Positions 8,214 to 17,197 of a DNA stretch of 64,000 bases are shown one piece after another (positions within the stretch are counted from its first letter, which is position 1; each line of letters begins with the position of its first letter). Origin of the DNA: Fischerella sp. PCC 9605 (GTDB lineage: Bacteria; Cyanobacteriota; Cyanobacteriia; Cyanobacteriales; Nostocaceae); assembly GCF_000517105.1 (NCBI RefSeq), contig NZ_KI912150.1:64096-128095 (forward strand), in the 5' to 3' direction. The notes under the pieces were generated by a model that saw nothing but the letters and a program-made list of their open reading frames with translations, was not told the origin of the DNA and made no database searches. The position numbers were made by a program, and so were the translations under genes.

Positions 8214-9227
8214 ATGCAATTGAAGCCAATTAATCAGCAAGTAGTTTCAGTAGTTGGAGCATCCAGTGGTATTGGACGGATAACGGCGCTGAAGTTTGCC
8301 AGGCGCGGAGCCAAAGTAGTAGTTTCCGCTCGCAGCGAACCTGGGTTAAAGTCCTTGGTAGATGAGATTCAAGCCTTTGGTGGCGAGGCTACATATATAG
8401 TCGCAGATGTGAGTGACTTCGAGCAAGTAAAGGCGATCGCTTCCCAAACCGTAGCAGAATACGGACGATTGGATACTTGGGTTCATGTTGCTGCTACAGG
8501 TATAATTGCGCCTTTCGAGAAAATCACACCCCAGGAGTTTGAACGAATTGTTCAGGTGAACTTGATGGGACAAGTATACGGTGCAATGGCGGCACTACCC
8601 CATTTGAAGCGCGAGGGACGCGGGGCGTTAATTCATATATCCTCAATGCAGGGTAGGCGGAGTCTGCCGTTGCAAAGTCCCTACTGTGCTGCCAAGCATG
8701 GTGTAGAAGGTTTCTTAGAAACCCTGCGCGTTGAGTTGCAGCACGAAAAATTGCCCATTAGCGTTACCTCAATATTGCCTGCGACAATCAACACACCTTA
8801 TTACAACAAGGTTGGCACTAAGCTGGGAGTTAAACCTACTGGTATTCCACCTTACTATCAGCCCGATCTTGTTGCTGACGCTATCCTTTACGCTGCCGAA
8901 CATCCTATGCGTGATTTTATCGTTGGTGATGTGGGCAAAGTGTTGGATTTGCTACAAAAAATTTCGCCTTCCTTAGTAGATTCGCTACTGCTGCTGATAG
9001 GTTTTGCACAGGGTACGAATGAACCAAAGTCAGAGGATGCGCCAAACAATATTTTTGCGCCAGTTGAAGGCTACGATCGTGTCGAGGGAGATTTTAACAA
9101 GCTAGCAATACCCTCTTTCTTGGATTGGTTTGATATGAATCCACAGCTGAAGTGGGGGACTTTAGCATTGGCTGTGTTAGGTGTTACAGCATTTCTCGGC
9201 GGGTGGCGTCCGGGGAATGAAGTTTGA
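8214..9227 (+). CDS. Short-chain dehydrogenase/reductase with C-terminal membrane anchor
   Basis: A 337-residue classical SDR. The NAD(P)-binding glycine motif is VVGASSGIGRITAL (residues 13-26), with the basic residues ARRGAKVVVSARSE favouring NADP. The active site has Ser in ISSMQG and the YCAAKHG motif (Tyr-x3-Lys). After the catalytic domain (about 1-235) there is a longer tail ending in a hydrophobic helix (LALAVLGVTAFLGGW), which probably anchors the enzyme to a membrane. GGAAGGAG and GAAGAG precede ATG 8214. The substrate is unknown. It is transcribed alone and ends at a hairpin shared with the convergent peroxiredoxin gene. Confidence 0.88.
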   Translation: MQLKPINQQVVSVVGASSGIGRITALKFARRGAKVVVSARSEPGLKSLVDEIQAFGGEATYIVADVSDFEQVKAIASQTVAEYGRLDTWVHVAATGIIAPFEKITPQEFERIVQVNLMGQVYGAMAALPHLKREGRGALIHISSMQGRRSLPLQSPYCAAKHGVEGFLETLRVELQHEKLPISVTSILPATINTPYYNKVGTKLGVKPTGIPPYYQPDLVADAILYAAEHPMRDFIVGDVGKVLDLLQKISPSLVDSLLLLIGFAQGTNEPKSEDAPNNIFAPVEGYDRVEGDFNKLAIPSFLDWFDMNPQLKWGTLALAVLGVTAFLGGWRPGNEV

Positions 9228-9251
9228 TTTTTAGAAGATGTGGCAAGTAAT

Positions 9252-9316
9252 TAACCACAAAGTCACCAAGACACCAAGAATTTACCGAACTTTGTGTCTT
9301 AGTGTCTTAGTGGTTA
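9252..9316. terminator. Hairpin of two inverted AAGACACCAAG-type repeats between convergent genes
   Basis: Two imperfect 27-base arms (9252-9278 and 9290-9316) are reverse complements around an 11-base loop. The left arm holds GTCACCAAGACACCAAG. The right arm holds CTTTGTGTCTTAGTGTCTTAG. It lies 25 bases past the SDR stop and 48 bases past the stop of the convergent peroxiredoxin gene, so it is placed to work as a terminator for both. The same repeat family occurs at 18303, 30842, 51759 and 59328. Confidence 0.65.
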
Positions 9317-9363
9317 AATTACGAAATCAAGTATGTCTGCGTTAATTAATGGAAAAATCTTCG

Positions 9364-10026
9364 TTAAACTCCAGCTTTTGCTTGCAACTGGGAGAGAGCA
9401 GCAATGATATCTGCTGGATCGAGGCGCTGGGTATAGTCCGGGTTGACGTAGCTGAAACCAATAGTACCATCGGTGTTGATGATATAGGTAGCAGTCAGGG
9501 GCAACTCAAAGGAGTCATCGCCGTTGTAGGCTGGCAAATCGATACCGAAGCTTTTTATAACTGGATGCATTGCTGTCGGTACGGTGTATACTAAACTGAA
9601 CTGCTTAGCAACTTGATTGCCGACATCGCTTAAAACTTCAAAGGTCAAGCTGTGTTTTTCAACGGTAGAGAGACTGTTGTCTGGTGTTTGCGGTGAAATT
9701 GCTACCAAGGAAGCGCCCAAGGCAGTCAATTCTGGTAGAACTTGTTGTAATGCTCGCAATTCGAGGTTGCAGTAAGGACACCACACGCCGCGGTAGAAGG
9801 AAATGACGACAGAACTCTGTGTTAACAGTTGTTGCAATTCTACAGATTTGCCAACGGCATTGGGGAGAGTGAAGTTAGGAACGTGATCGCCTATTTTGAG
9901 GGCTTGTTCTGTAATGCCCGAATTTGCGACTTGCTGAATAGCCTTTTCAATAATTGCCAAGGTTTCTGGCGAAAGTTGCGATACTGCATGGTTTCGCAAG
10001 TTGTTCAAATCTTCTGTCAGGCTCAT
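9364..10026 (-). CDS. Peroxiredoxin-like (AhpC/TSA) family protein
   Basis: A 220-residue thioredoxin-fold protein that probably reduces peroxides. The first 45 residues are a helical extension. The core starts at GDHVPNFTLPNAVGK. The active site is F-Y-R-G-V-W-C-P-Y-C, with C83 as the likely peroxidatic cysteine and C86 forming a CxxC pair, as in the PRX-like2 and bacterioferritin-comigratory-type groups. No signal peptide is seen, so it should be cytoplasmic. AAGGAAA precedes the ATG. It is a single-gene unit convergent with the SDR. Confidence 0.85.
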   Translation of the reverse strand: MSLTEDLNNLRNHAVSQLSPETLAIIEKAIQQVANSGITEQALKIGDHVPNFTLPNAVGKSVELQQLLTQSSVVISFYRGVWCPYCNLELRALQQVLPELTALGASLVAISPQTPDNSLSTVEKHSLTFEVLSDVGNQVAKQFSLVYTVPTAMHPVIKSFGIDLPAYNGDDSFELPLTATYIINTDGTIGFSYVNPDYTQRLDPADIIAALSQLQAKAGV

Positions 10027-10443
10027 AATTTAGTTTCCTTGTCCAGAATTGAGTTTTAGTGTCAGGGCAGCTAGTACCGCTGTGCGGAAGTCACGCATTC
10101 ACGCATTCAAAAGTCTAAAGTCAAAATAATTGTATTCCGCGCTTTTGCGCCATTTTGTATGGTAGGTTTATTTACGCCGTACTGTACTAGATGCAAAGCT
10201 ATAGCGATATTAAAACAATGCCACCTAAATTTTCTGAGAGTTGGCTGAGAAGTATGTAAAGGAAGCCTGAAAAACTAACCGAAATTATTCTTATTAAGAT
10301 TGGCGATCGCAAATTTCGTTTGCAACTGATTTCACAATTAGACTTCTTGCAAAAGTCGGGTAAAGGATTAATGAAATCCCTTTCAATACTTTTCGGATTA
10401 GCACCTTTGATCTGGAGTTATAGCTGGGATGCATGTTAAAGGG
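10027..10443. other. Non-coding spacer
   Basis: No gene is supported. The right end of the peroxiredoxin promoter should lie in the first hundred bases. One HIP1 site (near 10303) is present. The remainder is AT-rich, with nothing I can identify. Confidence 0.5.
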
Positions 10444-10507
10444 TAAGGGGAAAGGGTAAATATCCATCCCTTTCCCTTTTCCCTTTCTCCTTTACCCTTT
10501 CCCCTTA
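10444..10507. terminator. Purine/pyrimidine inverted repeat after the metalloprotease gene
   Basis: The arm TAAGGGGAAAGGGTAAA (10444-10460) is the exact reverse complement of TTTACCCTTTCCCCTTA (10491-10507). A 30-base pyrimidine-rich loop separates them. It directly follows the stop of the leftward metalloprotease gene at 10510, so it may terminate it. The long loop makes this less typical than a simple Rho-independent terminator. Confidence 0.5.
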
Positions 10508-10509
10508 AA

Positions 10510-13458
10510 TTAATTCCCTTGCAAAGGCGCGTCCAAAACTTTCTGAATGCGATCGCGCGTCTCTAATAAATGTGCCTTGGTATACTCATCGTCAGAACTC
10601 ATGCCTGCCAGCTTTTCATTTAGTTGCCGTAGTTTATACCAAGCCAGAGTACGGGCGTCTTCAGGGACATCTTGTTTTCGCAACACCATTTCTATCAAGG
10701 TTTCCAGGTATTGCCGCTGGATGCCGCGACGCAGGCTAGAAATTTTGATGTTCTTGCCATCGGGTTTTACTACCTCTGTCCAAATTCCTGATTGGAGAGT
10801 ATCAAATAACTCAGGCAAAGTAAGTGATTTTCCTTCCTCATTTTTGAGTTCGAGATCCTTGAGGCGGGAGAGGCGATCGCTTGATAGCAAATCCCACAAA
10901 ACCAAACTCTGCATAAACAATACCAAGTCGTGAATGGGATAGTCCAAGCGACCAATACGAGGGTTGCTACCCCAGTGCCGCCAACGAGAAGGTGCTAATT
11001 TATTCAGCAGATCTGGCGAGAAGTTAAAGGCTTCTTCAGAAAAGACATATTTTTGCACAAGTGCTAAGGCTTTACGTTGTTTTTCTAATGGCACTGGTTG
11101 AAATGGTAATTTTCCTTGCTTGTTGCCACCATGAACTCTGTAAAACGACTGTCCGCCAATATATTTTGTAGCGTAATAAATGTTTTGGAAATAATTTCCC
11201 AATACTGTACCAAACCGTTCTCTGACATCAGTGTAACTCTCGCCCTCAACCGGATACCGTTGGTTGAGACGACCCCACATTGTCCGCGCATTTTCCAGCT
11301 GCCACTGTGAGTAAAGCAAAACGTTACTGCTGTTATCCCAAGCGTCAGCAGTCGGGTCTAGGTCATACACATCTTCGTCTGTAGCATAGCTCAATTCCGG
11401 CTTTTCAGATTGTTCGAGAATTTTATTCAAAAATGGCTTTTCAGCTACGGGAGATATGGGAGATGCAATCGGAAATTGTGTATAACCATACTGAATGGCC
11501 CACTCGTCATAAGATCCTACCGAACTAGGAAAATAATCTCCCTGCTTGGTGCCTTGAGGTGCAATGTTTGGTGGAATGTAGTCCATCACAGACGAGACAA
11601 GACCTGTTTTATTGGTGACTTCTGTGTTGTGCATTTCTTCTGGTGGTAGAAGAGTACTACCACGGAAGTTGTGTCGTAACCCCAAGGTGTGTCCGACTTC
11701 GTGAGCAATAATTAGCCTTAAATACTGATGGATATAGTTTTTCACCTGGTTACTAGTAGGAGGCATCTGTTGCAGCAGTGACATAGCCAAGGAACCAAAG
11801 GCAAATTGGTTAGCAGCTTCCATGCCATAACAAAGGTCATACTCTCCTGCCAGTTTGGACAAACGTCTGGCAAATGGCTTCTGTAATTGCTGCTTGTTGG
11901 TAGCAACATCATTGCCTTTCGCTTCTAAACCATTGGTGCAAAGCAGGCGATTTTGCATCAACGCCGTTAAGGAAGTACGAGTTTTTAGTTCTTCGTTAGG
12001 CTGCACTATCTGGCGATACTCACTCTTAAGGGCGCGGATAAAACTTGCATCCACTAAAATGCTGGCGTTCAAAATTTGTCCCGTCAGTGGATTGACACGG
12101 GAAGGCCCCATCGCAAAATATCCATCTATCGTATTGATCCAACGAATTGTGTTGAAGCGGATATCCGCAGGTTCCCATTTTGCATCATTCGGCATTTGCT
12201 GCACCTGGATCGCATCTTTAAAACCAGCTGCTTCAAAGGCTTTGTTCCACATCAAGACACCTTCTTTAATGGCATCACGGTATTCGAGAGGAACAGCATT
12301 GTCAATCCAAAAGACTATTGGTTGTTTGGGCGGAGAAATTGGGGCGTTGGGGTCTTGTTTTTCTAAATGCCAGCGGTTGATGTAACGGACAAACGGATCT
12401 CTACGTTCGTCGTTGGATACATCTTGGTAAGCGGTGATGAAATAACCGACGCGATCGTCTGCTAACCTGGGTTGATAATTATTATTTGGGAGTTGAGAAA
12501 GACTGTAGTGAACGCGCAGGGTAAAGCCACGACTGTCAGGTAGGGCTGTAAAACCCAGCGTTTCTTCGTCATATTCATCGCTATTACTGCCAGAGAAATT
12601 CATTACGGACTCAATCTCGACATTTTCTGGAAAAGCTTTGGCATTACCAAAATACGATTCGTCTGCGCTTCCTGGCAGTCCCAAACTAGAAGATAATCCT
12701 GCTATGTCTGTAAGCAGCAAGTCACTCAAGTCGATCAAAATGGATTTGCGTTGTGCATGAACGCTTTTAATATCAACGGTGTAAAGAACTGAGTCACTAA
12801 ATGATCTAGCTAGCGATCGCGCCTGTGGATCTCCTTCACGAGTACGGAAATTGACATTGCGGACAACAAAGTTTAATTTATTATCCACCCGCTGAAAGTA
12901 AAATAAGAAATCCTGCAAAGGCATACCGCTGTAGATTCCAGCTTCACCAATGCCCGATTCTAACGTCGCTGTGGCCAAGAAATTTTTATTGAGCTGCTCC
13001 GGTTTAATCTCCAGATATAGTTTATTATTTTTCTTACTGCGATATAGAGTAAACAGTCCTTGCTGTTTTTTAGTATCTTTTACTACTTCATCAAAGGCTT
13101 TAAGCTCATCTTCATCCTTTTTTGACGGTTTTGAACTAGGCTTGTCGTCTTCGTCTTCTGGCTTCTCTTTATCCGGTTTATCTGGATTTTTCCCTACTAA
13201 CAAAAATGGTTGGTGCCCTGCTTTTTTAGTATTCTGTACCCAAATAAAAGATTGGCGTTGTGGCTTTTGGTTGTTATCGATCGTCCAAACTTTAGACAAG
13301 GGTAGAGGAAGATCGTTAACTCCTCTCTGCGCGTCCCCACGTTCCGATATCTGTATGCCTTTTTGTCCTGCTTCCACGGCCAGTGACTTGGCATTAGCGG
13401 TAACTATTCCAAAAAGCAAACCATGTAAAGCAACAACACAACAAGTAAGTCTCTTCAT
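10510..13458 (-). CDS. Exported zinc-dependent metalloprotease (DUF4953/DUF5117 type)
   Basis: A 982-residue protein with an N-terminal signal sequence (MKRLTCCVVALHGLLFGIVTANA). A charged low-complexity linker (about 90-120, rich in K, D, E, P) precedes a DUF5117-like beta region (about 130-350). The metalloprotease domain follows, with the extended zinc motif HEVGHTLGLRHNF: H586, E587, H590 and H596 (HExxHxxGxxH, metzincin-like). The C-terminal third is helical. Relatives occur in many Gram-negative bacteria, but their substrates are unknown to me. It should work in the periplasm or outside. It is a monocistronic unit, divergent from the pentapeptide-repeat gene, with about 470 bp between. 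Confidence 0.88.
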   Translation of the reverse strand: MKRLTCCVVALHGLLFGIVTANAKSLAVEAGQKGIQISERGDAQRGVNDLPLPLSKVWTIDNNQKPQRQSFIWVQNTKKAGHQPFLLVGKNPDKPDKEKPEDEDDKPSSKPSKKDEDELKAFDEVVKDTKKQQGLFTLYRSKKNNKLYLEIKPEQLNKNFLATATLESGIGEAGIYSGMPLQDFLFYFQRVDNKLNFVVRNVNFRTREGDPQARSLARSFSDSVLYTVDIKSVHAQRKSILIDLSDLLLTDIAGLSSSLGLPGSADESYFGNAKAFPENVEIESVMNFSGSNSDEYDEETLGFTALPDSRGFTLRVHYSLSQLPNNNYQPRLADDRVGYFITAYQDVSNDERRDPFVRYINRWHLEKQDPNAPISPPKQPIVFWIDNAVPLEYRDAIKEGVLMWNKAFEAAGFKDAIQVQQMPNDAKWEPADIRFNTIRWINTIDGYFAMGPSRVNPLTGQILNASILVDASFIRALKSEYRQIVQPNEELKTRTSLTALMQNRLLCTNGLEAKGNDVATNKQQLQKPFARRLSKLAGEYDLCYGMEAANQFAFGSLAMSLLQQMPPTSNQVKNYIHQYLRLIIAHEVGHTLGLRHNFRGSTLLPPEEMHNTEVTNKTGLVSSVMDYIPPNIAPQGTKQGDYFPSSVGSYDEWAIQYGYTQFPIASPISPVAEKPFLNKILEQSEKPELSYATDEDVYDLDPTADAWDNSSNVLLYSQWQLENARTMWGRLNQRYPVEGESYTDVRERFGTVLGNYFQNIYYATKYIGGQSFYRVHGGNKQGKLPFQPVPLEKQRKALALVQKYVFSEEAFNFSPDLLNKLAPSRWRHWGSNPRIGRLDYPIHDLVLFMQSLVLWDLLSSDRLSRLKDLELKNEEGKSLTLPELFDTLQSGIWTEVVKPDGKNIKISSLRRGIQRQYLETLIEMVLRKQDVPEDARTLAWYKLRQLNEKLAGMSSDDEYTKAHLLETRDRIQKVLDAPLQGN

Positions 13459-13932
13459 CCGAACTGTCCCTGGCTTCGTTCTCTATCTAAGTTCTAATAC
13501 CTGTAAACTAATACTGCTTTCTCTACTCCTCACCATACTATTGGCAGATGACAATATATATAGCTGCCTAATATCAAGCAATAAACTTTTCTGTCGTTTA
13601 TCACTGACATTTAAGAACCTTGTTGCAATGTTTTACTGTAGTATTTTTGCTAACAATTGCATCTGTAGTAGACAGTACGTGCTATTTTTACATCTGACCA
13701 GATAAAGTTGCTGACAAGATAGTATAACAATTCAATCAGATTGCTTGGAGTTACTGACAAACAAAAAACGTTTTAGCTAGACATTTTAGGTTAAATAAAA
13801 GGAAAAGTCGATTAAAAGATGAAATGCAAAAAGCGTAACAAATAATACTAATACTTTAGATGGTTGACAACCATCTTGGCAAAGAAAAGTCTTCAGGTTA
13901 GCTCTAGATCATCAGCGGGTGTAATAGTATTC
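13459..13932. other. Divergent promoter region without genes
   Basis: This spacer separates the leftward metalloprotease from the rightward pentapeptide gene and should hold both promoters. It is AT-rich. An open frame continues into it from TTG 13864, but that start lacks a ribosome site. I see no repeat or RNA gene. Confidence 0.5.
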
Positions 13933-15639
13933 ATGGATACAAGTATGGCACGGTTATCTGAAGTATGGAAGCGTTTGATAACTTATGTCAGGAGATCGCA
14001 GGCAGAACAGATGTCAGACCAAACACATCTTGAGTCCGAATTAGGTTTGACTTTATTAAAAATTAACAAGACTCAAACTAATTTCAGAGAATTGCTGTTG
14101 CCCGAACAATTGCAAGAAAGTTTAGAAGAATGGACAAAAACGGTTGCTGGTGGGAGTTTTAGAATTAGCGATCGCCAGTTGGATGAAAAGATTTACGATT
14201 TATTTGGCAATGGGGCACTCAAAGGAGAAATTGTAGAAGTTCTCATCCAGAAACTGATTGCCAGTCGCGATTTCTGCCCAGTGGTGCTATTCCAGCGTCT
14301 AGAACAATTTTATCAGCGCTGGTGTCAAGGGGAATTTATAGATGCAGCACCTCATGATAACCTACCACAAAAAAAGATGTTGCAGTTGCAAGCACAAAAT
14401 ATGGCGATCGGACTGCGGCAAGTAGACATCAATACAGGGCTGAACGTGCTGATTTTGCTGTTGGAATTACACTGCTATGCTCAACATCGAGATAACCTAA
14501 AGGCAAAAATAATTTTCTATCCCTCTGGTCAACGCGATACAGATAACTTCTTCACATCCGGGCTGCTGCGTGTTATCAACTATAGTGATGCCATAGAAAT
14601 CGGCAATTTTAGTAATATTGTCGGGGAATTTCTCCAAGGCAGCAACTTAAGCGGTGCTTATCTCGGCGATGCGAACCTGACTGGTGTTAACTTCAGCAAT
14701 GCCAACCTTAGCGGTGCTTATTTTGGTGATGCCAATCTAACTGGTGCTAACTTCAGCGGTGCTAATCTCAGTGCTGCTAACCTTGGCGATGCCAACCTCA
14801 GCGGTGCTAACCTCAGTGGTGCTAGCCTCAGATGTACCGACCTCAGCAGTGCTAACCTTAGTGGTGCTAATTTCAGTGGTGCTGACCTCAACCGTGCTGA
14901 GCTTTCCAGTGCTGACCTTTCCAGTGCTAATCTAAACGGTGCTGACCTCAGCCACGCCAACCTCACCAGCACTAACCTCCGGGATGCCAAACTCAGCAGC
15001 AGCCACCTTAATCACGCCATCCTCTTTGGTGCTAACCTCAGCGACGCCAACCTCAACGGTGCTAACCTCAGCCATGCCGACCTTTGCCGCGCCGACCTCA
15101 GCGGTACTGACCTCAATCATGCCACTCTCAAAGGTACTAACCTCAGTGACACCATCCTCTTTGGTGCCAATCTCCGGGATGCCATCCTCATCGCTGCCGA
15201 TCTCAGCTACGCTAAACTCAACGGTGCCAAACTCCACGGTGCTAACCTCAAAAGTGCGATTCTCCTCGGTGCTGACCTCAGCGGTGTAGATCTTAGTGAA
15301 GTAATTCTCAACGAAGCCGATCTTAGTGGCGTCATTCTTAACGAAGCTGACCTTAGTGGTGCGGATATTAGCGATGCTATCCTTTTCGGAACTGACCTTA
15401 GCTATGCCAATCTCAGCAGTGCTAACCTGAGTGGCAGTAACCTCAGCGGTGCTATCCTTAACGGCGCGGATCTAAGTCATACAAATCTTAGTCATGCCAT
15501 TTTAGGTGGTGCTGACCTTAGCGACGCTAACTTAGAAAAAATGACTTGGAATGAAAATTTGGAGTGGGGCGGTGTGCGTGGCTTAGATAAAGCGGTGAAT
15601 GTGCCAGAGGCGTTAAAGCAGCAGTTGGGGTTGAGGTGA
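13933..15639 (+). CDS. Pentapeptide-repeat protein
   Basis: About 568 residues from ATG 13933. The first 230 residues are a globular, partly helical domain of unknown function (SELGLTLLKINKTQTNFRELL onward). Residues about 236-545 are a long run of A(D/N)LSx pentapeptides, over 55 units, which should form a right-handed quadrilateral beta-helix. Such proteins often bind other proteins, and some mimic DNA, but most cyanobacterial members have no known role. No signal peptide or RTX tail is present, unlike the second pentapeptide protein at 39183, so this one is probably cytoplasmic. Starts at TTG 13864 or ATG 13945 are also possible. The repeats leave long false open frames on the opposite strand. 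Confidence 0.85.
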   Translation: MDTSMARLSEVWKRLITYVRRSQAEQMSDQTHLESELGLTLLKINKTQTNFRELLLPEQLQESLEEWTKTVAGGSFRISDRQLDEKIYDLFGNGALKGEIVEVLIQKLIASRDFCPVVLFQRLEQFYQRWCQGEFIDAAPHDNLPQKKMLQLQAQNMAIGLRQVDINTGLNVLILLLELHCYAQHRDNLKAKIIFYPSGQRDTDNFFTSGLLRVINYSDAIEIGNFSNIVGEFLQGSNLSGAYLGDANLTGVNFSNANLSGAYFGDANLTGANFSGANLSAANLGDANLSGANLSGASLRCTDLSSANLSGANFSGADLNRAELSSADLSSANLNGADLSHANLTSTNLRDAKLSSSHLNHAILFGANLSDANLNGANLSHADLCRADLSGTDLNHATLKGTNLSDTILFGANLRDAILIAADLSYAKLNGAKLHGANLKSAILLGADLSGVDLSEVILNEADLSGVILNEADLSGADISDAILFGTDLSYANLSSANLSGSNLSGAILNGADLSHTNLSHAILGGADLSDANLEKMTWNENLEWGGVRGLDKAVNVPEALKQQLGLR

Positions 15640-15733
15640 AGTAAAAGAGTAGGGATTTTAAACGCAGAGGGGCGCAAAGGTAAGCGCAGAGGGTCGCAGA
15701 GTCTTGGTGCAAAAGTTTCGCTGTGTTGTCACG

Positions 15734-15901
15734 ACAAGACTTGGTGTCGTAACGACGACAAGTGCGTTCCTAACCACAAGACTTAGTGTTGTAACGACGA
15801 CAAGTGCGTTCCTAACCACAAGACTTGGTGTCGTAACGACAACAAGTGCGTTCCTAACCACAAGACTTAGTGTTGTAATGACAATAAGTGCGTTCGTTTG
15901 T
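15734..15901. repeat. Four tandem copies of a 42-bp unit
   Basis: Units start at 15734, 15776, 15818 and 15860, each opening ACAAGACTT(G/A)GTGT and containing AAGTGCGTTC. Every copy holds the near-palindrome GTCGTAACGAC or a variant of it. The fourth copy has several changes. Since 42 is a multiple of three, frames on both strands stay open and read as 14-residue repeats (VVTTTSAFLTTRL type). I regard that as a by-product. No spacers differ between copies, so it is not a CRISPR array. It lies between the pentapeptide gene and the Rep gene. Confidence 0.9.
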
Positions 15902-16144
15902 TATGGAATCACTCTGGCTCAATTTTATTAAATACTTAATATAGGAAAGTGCGCGATCGATCACCTCTCAGCTGTGGGGCGATCGCTTTATTTGCAGACA
16001 GTAAAGCAGCAATGCCTAGTGACAAGTAGCTCATCACAAGCTGAAGGTTATATCTAGCATTTATAAGTGAAATTACCGTAATGCAATTGTAAAATTAATG
16101 TTATTTTGAGGTGTCAATGAGACTGAAAAACATTTGGGTATTTC
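15902..16144. other. Upstream region of the Rep gene
   Basis: This spacer holds closely spaced GCGATCGC-related sites (GCGCGATCGATCACC and GGGCGATCGC, about 15953-15987). The rest is AT-rich and leads to the Rep start. If the neighbouring Rep is active, its nick site could lie here or in the 42-bp repeats, but no conserved origin sequence is recognisable. Confidence 0.4.
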
Positions 16145-17197
16145 ATGTCTACTCAAACCTCAGACAGAAATTTTATTGTCAATGTATCGCCTCAAAGTAA
16201 GTATCAACACAGTAAAAATACATTGAGTTTAACTGATGTTTCCCCAACAGGCAAAACTTGGGAAAAGCATCGAACCAATGCTGATAAAATTTCTGACTAC
16301 TATGCTAGTGCAGGTGAAGGTTGCTTCAATCGATATGCTTGGCGGATGAGAATGTGTTCCGAAGTGCTGGAGTTTCAATTAGTACCAGAGCCATCGGAAG
16401 ATATTCTTCAGTTAAAATTATCAGATGCGCGATTCTGTCGTGTTCGTCACTGTCCGGTTTGTCAATGGCGGCGAAGTCTGATGTGGAAAGCAAAAGCTTA
16501 CAAAATTCTTCCCCAAGTTATCGCCGACTATCCTAAGTATCGTTGGTTGTTTATCACGCTGACAGTTAAAAACTGCAATATTGAAGAACTACGGCTAACT
16601 TTAGATGGAATGAACAAAGCTTTTAAGCGCTTGACTGAGTTAAAGGCGTGGCGTGCGAAAGGATGGGTAAAATCAGTTGAAGTTACTAAAAGTCGAGATG
16701 GAGTATCAGCACACCCACATTTACATATTTTGGCAATAGTTCCACCTTCCTATTTCAGTCATGGCTATCTCTCTCATGTTAAGTGGATAGCATTATGGCA
16801 GCAGTGCCTGCGGATTGATTATCAGCCTATTGTTCATGTAAGTGCGATCGCCAAACATCACGATCCCAAAGCACTCATTCCAGAAATTCTTAAATATCAG
16901 GTGAAAGAGTCAGACTTGGTAGCTAATAGGGAATGGTTTTTAGAATTAACTCGTCAGTTACACAAAACCAGAGGCATTGCTGTTGGAGGTGTACTTAGGC
17001 AATACATGCGGGAATTAGAGGAGAAAAATCAAGACCTCATTGACGAGAGTGAAGCGAGTGATGAGGCGGATAAGGGATATTTGTCCTTTAGATGGAAGCG
17101 AGAATCAAAGAAATTTAAGTATGAAGATTTATCAACGTCATGCTTGGACTCTGACAGTAGAGGAAGCTATAGCAATCCAAGAAAAACTGCAATCTGA
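16145..17197 (+). CDS. Rolling-circle replication initiator (Rep_1/HUH family)
   Basis: A 350-residue protein with the hallmarks of plasmid Rep proteins of the pUB110/pC194 class, which nick one strand and bind the 5' end covalently. C98, C103 and C106 (FCRVRHCPVCQWRR) make a putative zinc finger. Motif I is WLFITLTVKN (about 134-143). Motif II, the metal-binding HUH motif, is HPHLHIL with H192 and H194. Motif III carries the candidate nicking tyrosine Y251 in K-Y-Q-V-K. All three motifs look intact. No other plasmid gene is visible, so this may be a chromosomal remnant of an integrated plasmid or a domesticated Rep. Its 3' end overlaps the endonuclease V gene by 77 bp in another frame. Confidence 0.85.
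   Translation: MSTQTSDRNFIVNVSPQSKYQHSKNTLSLTDVSPTGKTWEKHRTNADKISDYYASAGEGCFNRYAWRMRMCSEVLEFQLVPEPSEDILQLKLSDARFCRVRHCPVCQWRRSLMWKAKAYKILPQVIADYPKYRWLFITLTVKNCNIEELRLTLDGMNKAFKRLTELKAWRAKGWVKSVEVTKSRDGVSAHPHLHILAIVPPSYFSHGYLSHVKWIALWQQCLRIDYQPIVHVSAIAKHHDPKALIPEILKYQVKESDLVANREWFLELTRQLHKTRGIAVGGVLRQYMRELEEKNQDLIDESEASDEADKGYLSFRWKRESKKFKYEDLSTSCLDSDSRGSYSNPRKTAI

Noticed and set aside
12950-13705. A 251-codon plus-strand frame over the start of the metalloprotease gene
   Set aside because: It overlaps the signal peptide and N-terminal domain of a clear gene, and is Ser/Leu-rich as expected of an antisense shadow.
14718-15289. Several open frames on both strands over the pentapeptide repeats
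   Set aside because: Repetitive 15-base codons keep all frames open; the A(D/N)LSx frame is the only one with a known fold.
15734-15901. CRISPR-like array
   Set aside because: The copies abut with no variable spacers, and no cas gene is present.
15704-15931. A repetitive 75-codon frame in the 42-bp array, and its minus-strand partner
   Set aside because: It arises from a repeat length divisible by three, without start signals.
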